Positions 6,196 through 9,173 of a stretch of DNA of 9,173 bases are shown piece by piece; the stretch's first letter is position 1; each line of letters begins with the position of its first letter. The notes beneath the pieces are model-generated. The model did not search any database. It was not told the origin of the DNA and saw only the letters and a program-made list of their open reading frames with translations. Source of the DNA: an uncultured Roseburia sp. Lineage in GTDB: Bacteria > Bacillota > Clostridia > Lachnospirales > Lachnospiraceae. Both the position numbers and the translations under genes were made by a program. The DNA is taken from positions 1-9,173 of the forward strand of contig CAMTDY010000115.1 in assembly GCA_947070915.1 (NCBI GenBank), read 5' to 3'.

Positions 6196-7377
6196 TTATG
6201 ATAAGTATTTCTTAAGATTCTCTGCTTTATCCGTTTTTTCCCATGGAAGATCCAGATCGCCGCGTCCGAAATGTCCATAGGCAGCAGTTGCCTTATAAAT
6301 TGGGCGTCTCAGATCCAGCATTTGAATGATACCGGCAGGACGAAGATCAAAATTCTCTGTTATGATATCTGCCAGTTTTTCATCCGGAAGTTTACCGGTA
6401 CCAAAAGTATCGATACGGACAGAAGTAGGGGAAGCGACTCCGATGGCATAGGAGAGCTGAATTTCCGCCCTGTCACAGAGTCCGGCCGCTACGAGATTTT
6501 TTGCCACATAGCGGGCTGCATAAGCCGCGGAACGGTCTACTTTTGTTGGGTCTTTTCCGGAAAAAGCGCCGCCGCCGTGACGGGCCCATCCGCCGTAGGT
6601 ATCCACAATGATCTTGCGTCCAGTCACTCCGCTGTCGCCGTTTGGTCCACCGATGACAAAACGCCCTGTCGGGTTGATGTAGATTTTTGTGTCATCATCC
6701 AGCAGTTCCGCAGGTAAAATCGGATCGATCACGTATGTACGGATATCCTTTTTAATCTGCTCCCAGGAGATATCCGCGCTATGCTGGCTGGAAATAACCA
6801 CAGCATCGATACGAACTGGTTTCCCATCTTTATCATATTCCACTGTAACCTGGGATTTACCGTCTGGTCGGAGATAAGGTAACGTACCATCTTTACGAAC
6901 TTTTGTAAGCTGGTGTGTCAGAAGATGAGCCAGATAAATCGGATATGGCATATATTCATCTGTTTCGTTGGTAGCGTAACCAAACATCATGCCCTGGTCG
7001 CCGGCACCAATAGCGTCAAGTTCTGTATCGGTGAGTTTAGCCTCCAGTGCCTTGTCCACGCCGAGAGCGATATCGGCTGACTGCTTGTCGATCGATACCA
7101 TGACACCGCAGGTAGAAGCGTCAAAGCCCTTTGCGGAATCATCATAACCTATTTCTTTTATTGTATTTCGTATAATGCTCTGAAAATCCACCTGCGCAGA
7201 GGTAGTGATCTCGCCCATGACCAGTACGAGTCCGGTAGTGATCGCTGTTTCGCAGGCCACTCGGCTCATGGGATCCTGCGCCAGCAGGGCATCCAGAATG
7301 GAGTCGGATATCTGGTCACATATTTTATCGGGATGTCCCTCTGTTACGGATTCAGAGGTAAATAGTATTTTGCTCAT
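6196..7377 (-). CDS. metK: S-adenosylmethionine synthetase
   Basis: This full-length enzyme of 393 residues makes S-adenosylmethionine from methionine and ATP in the cytoplasm. All signature blocks are present: GHPDKICDQISD (14-25) with the ATP-binding His15 and metal-binding Asp17, GAGDQGMMFGYA (124-135), and the phosphate-binding loop GGGAFSGKDPTKVDRS (268-283). The C-terminus (DLDLPWEKTDKAENLKKYL) is typical of the bacterial family, and no residue looks disrupted. The ATG is preceded by AGGAGGA (7384-7390) at a 6-nt spacing. It has its own promoter, a leader of about 55 nt that can fold next to the ribosome binding site, and a strong terminator, so it is monocistronic. Confidence 0.98.
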   Translation of the reverse strand: MSKILFTSESVTEGHPDKICDQISDSILDALLAQDPMSRVACETAITTGLVLVMGEITTSAQVDFQSIIRNTIKEIGYDDSAKGFDASTCGVMVSIDKQSADIALGVDKALEAKLTDTELDAIGAGDQGMMFGYATNETDEYMPYPIYLAHLLTHQLTKVRKDGTLPYLRPDGKSQVTVEYDKDGKPVRIDAVVISSQHSADISWEQIKKDIRTYVIDPILPAELLDDDTKIYINPTGRFVIGGPNGDSGVTGRKIIVDTYGGWARHGGGAFSGKDPTKVDRSAAYAARYVAKNLVAAGLCDRAEIQLSYAIGVASPTSVRIDTFGTGKLPDEKLADIITENFDLRPAGIIQMLDLRRPIYKATAAYGHFGRGDLDLPWEKTDKAENLKKYLS

Positions 7378-7384
7378 ATTTAGT

Positions 7385-7425
7385 CCTCCTCGGTTTACAT
7401 TCAGCCAGCAGTTAATGCTGACCGA
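7385..7425 (-). promoter_or_regulatory. Structured metK leader abutting the ribosome binding site
   Basis: On the minus strand two helices can stack. An outer 5-bp helix pairs TCGGT (7421-7425) with ACCGA (7390-7394), and an inner 5-bp hairpin pairs CAGCA (7416-7420) with TGCTG (7406-7410) around a 5-nt loop. The 3' side has an 11-nt unpaired stretch (7395-7405). The last base of the outer helix is the first base of the AGGAGG ribosome binding site (7385-7390). metK leaders in Firmicutes often carry SAM-sensing RNAs, but this one does not match the large SAM-I fold and I cannot assign it to a known class. Confidence 0.4.
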
Positions 7426-7438
7426 TATTCCATCTTTT

Positions 7439-7467
7439 AGAATACATCAATTTATAGGTTACGTCAA
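7439..7467 (-). promoter_or_regulatory. metK: metK promoter
   Basis: On the minus strand TTGACG (7462-7467, five of six consensus bases) and TATTCT (7439-7444) are separated by exactly 17 bp. Transcription would start near 7432, about 55 nt before the metK ATG. This places the foldable leader wholly inside the transcript. Confidence 0.8.
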
Positions 7468-7559
7468 GGGAATCCATGAAATTTAGCAATATTTAAGAGT
7501 TGGTTTCAGAGTACTGGCTGAACCGGATCTCAAATGGGCAGTCATAAAGCTTTTTTCTG

Positions 7560-7588
7560 TTGAAAAAGATATATATCTGGTATATAAT
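7560..7588 (+). promoter_or_regulatory. Strong sigma-A promoter for the small-protein region
   Basis: TTGAAA (7560-7565) and a perfect TATAAT (7583-7588) are 17 bp apart, one of the best promoter matches in the window. It points rightward into the 133-residue unknown gene and diverges from the metK promoter about 90 bp away. Confidence 0.8.
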
Positions 7589-7630
7589 CTAAATGTATTT
7601 ATTGACTGGAACTTGTAGGAGGAGAGATAT

Positions 7631-8032
7631 TTGAGAAGGACAGTGACGAGAAAACGGGTTGGTATTCTGCTGATCCTGTCTATACTGCTCTGTGAGATAT
7701 GTCTGAATGAACAGCCATTCCGGACGTATTTTTTTGCTGCTCCGGATAGTGAGATCAGTTCCAGTGTTCAGATACATAAAGAAAAAGGAGTAATCTGTGA
7801 ACAGAGGCTCTCTGGGCGTACTGTTACTGGTGAAATACTCCGCCGCATGAACCGGCGTGTATCGGATCCTGTTTTCCGCAGGTCTACGGTCGGTTTTTCT
7901 TTTGTGGATGATCTTCCACAGTTGTTCCATTCCACGATCTATCTTCAGACAAGACGGATTTCTCCGTACACCAGCGGGCATATGGAGATAATTCGCTGCA
8001 TTTACCAAAAGGACGGTAAAAAACGGGCTTGA
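7631..8032 (+). CDS. Unknown protein with N-terminal signal/membrane segment, TTG start
   Basis: I do not recognise this protein of 133 residues. It begins with a basic stretch (MRRTVTRKR), then one hydrophobic segment at about residues 10-25 (VGILLILSILLCEICL), so it is probably membrane-anchored or exported. The rest is soluble, arginine-rich and mixed, with no catalytic motif that I can see. The start is TTG at 7631, chosen because AGGAGG (7617-7622) lies 8 nt upstream and a near-consensus promoter lies 42 bp before that. An overlapping reading frame of similar length exists on the other strand (7589-8098) but lacks these signals. The gene stops 97 bp before two tiny membrane-protein genes on the same strand and may be expressed with them. 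It could be a small secreted regulator or a lineage-specific envelope protein; neither is supported by a motif. Confidence 0.65.
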   Translation: MRRTVTRKRVGILLILSILLCEICLNEQPFRTYFFAAPDSEISSSVQIHKEKGVICEQRLSGRTVTGEILRRMNRRVSDPVFRRSTVGFSFVDDLPQLFHSTIYLQTRRISPYTSGHMEIIRCIYQKDGKKRA

Positions 8033-8066
8033 GGATGAATTTAAACAGAATAGTTGTAAAATATTT

Positions 8067-8089
8067 CCTATGATACATAGGTGTTTTTT
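8067..8089 (+). terminator. Possible attenuator/terminator hairpin with T6 tail
   Basis: CCTATG (8067-8072) pairs with CATAGG (8076-8081) around a 3-nt loop, followed after TG by six Ts (8084-8089). The stem is short and AT-containing, so termination would be partial. It lies between the 133-residue gene and the two small membrane-protein genes, where it could tune their relative expression. A second small hairpin (TGCC-TTTT-GGCA, 8104-8115) sits just before the next ribosome binding site. Confidence 0.4.
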
Positions 8090-8129
8090 GCGTACCACAA
8101 AAATGCCTTTTGGCAGATGGAGGAATTAT

Positions 8130-8255
8130 ATGTTTGAAATAGTTACTATTACTTTGGCGGTCATATTATTGATCGGCGCAACAATATTCAGCTGGAGACT
8201 GGACAATACTGGTCCGGTTTTAAATGAGAAAAAAGAAACTACCGGGGAGGATTGA
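8130..8255 (+). CDS. Small single-helix membrane protein, 41 aa
   Basis: This is a predicted membrane peptide of 41 residues. Residues 3-21 form one hydrophobic helix (EIVTITLAVILLIGATIFS), followed by WRLDNTGPV and an acidic/lysine tail, so the C-terminus is charged and hydrophilic. The frame is open further upstream to 8070, but GGAGG (8119-8123) lies 6 nt before the ATG at 8130, which is the only start with a good binding site. The next gene begins 5 bp after its stop, and that gene's GGGGAGG site overlaps this gene's last codons, indicating translational linkage. I do not recognise the family. Its size and single helix would suit an accessory subunit of a membrane complex or a membrane-acting peptide, but nothing in the sequence decides this. 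Confidence 0.7.
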   Translation: MFEIVTITLAVILLIGATIFSWRLDNTGPVLNEKKETTGED

Positions 8256-8260
8256 TCTGT

Positions 8261-8407
8261 ATGGATAAAATATTTTTATATTTGATGGCATTCGTAGGCG
8301 GAGGACTTGGAATAGTATCAACTCTGTATTTTCTTGCCTCTTTGTTTGGAGTTCTGGGACAGAAGATTTACCGCAAGATCAGATACGGAATATCCCTGTA
8401 TGACTGA
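8261..8407 (+). CDS. Small membrane protein, 48 aa, coupled to the 41-aa gene
   Basis: This is an unrecognised predicted membrane protein of 48 residues. Residues 4-33 are hydrophobic and include a glycine cluster (FVGGGLGIVS, 11-20). They are followed by a basic amphipathic stretch (QKIYRKIRYG, 34-43), so the C-terminus is likely cytoplasmic by the positive-inside rule. The ribosome binding site GGGGAGG (8244-8250) lies inside the end of the preceding 41-residue gene, and the ATG is 5 bp after that gene's stop. The two are therefore almost certainly made together. Its shortness means automatic gene finders can miss it. The strong hairpin at 8435-8488 ends the transcript. Function is unknown. 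Confidence 0.7.
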   Translation: MDKIFLYLMAFVGGGLGIVSTLYFLASLFGVLGQKIYRKIRYGISLYD

Positions 8408-8434
8408 TGCCTGATAGAGGAGCTTACATAGATT

Positions 8435-8488
8435 GTAAAAAGAGAGACCCGGTGTATGTCTTAGAATACACCGGGTCTCTCTTTTTAC
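8435..8488. terminator. Strong bidirectional terminator, 23-bp perfect stem
   Basis: Bases 8435-8457 pair perfectly with 8466-8488, giving 23 bp and an 8-nt loop. The GC-rich core GAGAGACCCGGTGTA is bounded by A5 on the left and T5 on the right, so a U-tract follows the hairpin in both directions. It lies between the small-protein genes (+) and the GGDEF gene (-) and would terminate both. Confidence 0.93.
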
Positions 8489-8517
8489 GCGAAGCGTGAC
8501 GCTCAAAATTTTAGCTC

Positions 8518-9173
8518 TTAACGCAGCGGTTCATTTCTGCGGAGTTTATTTTCAATCTTATTCTTATACATGATCTCATCGCTGACTTTTACATAGCTCT
8601 CCAGAGAGTCCTCTTCATCCGGGATCTTATACATATAGCCCAGGCTGGCATGGATAGGATATGGTTTTTGTTTTAACTGGTTAAATTCCTGCAGATAGCC
8701 TTCAAAAGCCTTCATATGCTCAAGACACTGTTCCTTGGAGATATTCTTAGCAAATATGACAAATTCATCTCCACCGGTGCGGGCACCAGTAAATAAGGGT
8801 TCGCAGGTGTCCTTTATGGCGTGCCGGATCTTTTTCAGAGCAAAATCCCCTTCCACATGACCGTAGATGTCATTGATCTGTTTCATCCCGTCCAGATCGA
8901 TGATCGCCAGGAAAAAGGGGAGTTTTTGTCTTCTGGCGCAGGCAAACTGTTCTGAGGCACGGTTTTCAAAACCCCGCCGGTTGTACATTCCTGTGAGGGC
9001 ATCCCGGTCGTACATGTACTCCAGTTCTTCGATGAGGGTCTTCATTTTGTGCTGGTTCAGCACATCCTGGATCGCATTGCTGATATTTGTACTCCAGTCA
9101 AAATATATATTTGCGGTGGTCTCTGGAGTCTGGAATTGAATTGCCTCGTAGCCGAAAGTTCTGTTCTCAAAAT
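8518..9173 (-). CDS. GGDEF diguanylate cyclase, N-terminus off the contig
   Basis: The last 217 residues of a larger protein are present. The frame is open to the contig edge, so the GTG at 9061-9063 should not be taken as the start. The C-terminal part is a GGDEF domain that would make cyclic di-GMP from two GTP. It shows DALTGMYNRRG at the entry, the metal-binding DLDGMKQINDIYGH, and an intact signature RTGGDEF (GGDEF at 8761-8775). The RxxD inhibitory site five residues before GGDEF is missing; EPLF is there instead, so ordinary product feedback at this site is unlikely. Ahead of the domain is a helical linker (QHKMKTLIEELEYMYDRD), and further upstream a segment rich in aromatic residues that looks like the end of a sensory domain. 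The missing part probably holds the signal-input domain, whose type cannot be read here. It ends 29 bp from the shared terminator. Confidence 0.92.
   Translation of the reverse strand, partial: FENRTFGYEAIQFQTPETTANIYFDWSTNISNAIQDVLNQHKMKTLIEELEYMYDRDALTGMYNRRGFENRASEQFACARRQKLPFFLAIIDLDGMKQINDIYGHVEGDFALKKIRHAIKDTCEPLFTGARTGGDEFVIFAKNISKEQCLEHMKAFEGYLQEFNQLKQKPYPIHASLGYMYKIPDEEDSLESYVKVSDEIMYKNKIENKLRRNEPLR

Noticed and set aside
7378..7470. SAM-I riboswitch before metK
   Set aside because: The transcript leader is only about 55 nt and lacks the four-helix junction and terminator/antiterminator of that class; only a small unclassified fold is visible.
7589..8098. 169-codon frame on the minus strand opposite the unknown 133-residue gene
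   Set aside because: No promoter or ribosome binding site was seen on that strand, whereas the plus frame has both at ideal spacing. This is less certain than the other shadow frames.
8318..8506. 62-codon minus-strand frame through the terminator region
   Set aside because: It crosses the 23-bp hairpin and lies opposite the 48-residue gene, with no binding site; a shadow frame.
8488..8517. AGCGT-G-ACGCT palindrome as a regulator binding site
   Set aside because: It is a 5-bp imperfect palindrome beyond the ends of converging genes, with no promoter nearby; probably chance.

Overview
The window looks like a piece of a gut Firmicute genome, most likely a Lachnospiraceae member (Blautia/Dorea/Ruminococcus type). 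The grounds are mid-40s percent GC by eye, strong AGGAGG-type ribosome binding sites, a lysine-rich Big_2 surface protein and a PurO-type IMP cyclohydrolase paired with a stand-alone AICAR transformylase. The taxonomic call is inference. Bases 1-47 are not biological: they are Illumina Nextera i7 adapter carried onto the contig end, so genomic sequence starts at about 48. The right end (9173) cuts through a gene.

Layout. 188-2129 (+): a two-gene operon for the last two steps of IMP synthesis, IMP cyclohydrolase (PurO-like) and the formyltransferase half of PurH as a separate protein. A hairpin at 2144-2180 closes it. 2212-3708 (-): a methyl-accepting chemotaxis protein with about six membrane helices and no visible extracellular sensor or HAMP. 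3876-5615 (+): a secreted protein with three Big_2-like domains and a CE1/feruloyl-esterase-like hydrolase with a complete Ser-Asp-His triad, behind a good sigma-A-like promoter. 5640-6095 (-): a guanine-deaminase-like enzyme. 6196-7377 (-): metK, with its own promoter, a short structured leader next to the ribosome binding site and a strong downstream terminator.

7560-8407 (+) is the least understood part. A near-consensus promoter leads to a 133-residue unknown protein with an N-terminal hydrophobic segment and a TTG start. It is followed by two tiny single-helix membrane proteins (41 and 48 residues) only 5 bp apart; the second is very short and easily missed. A 23-bp perfect hairpin at 8435-8488 ends this block and also the convergent GGDEF gene (8518 to beyond 9173, minus strand, N-terminus off the contig).

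How the genes connect: the two purine genes act in sequence and are clearly co-transcribed. The deaminase is also purine-related but lies on the opposite strand and is not part of that operon. MetK supplies S-adenosylmethionine, which is also the methyl donor for chemoreceptor methylation, but this neighbourhood looks incidental. No mobile element, CRISPR array, tRNA or rRNA is visible. No gene-free stretch exceeds about 300 bases.
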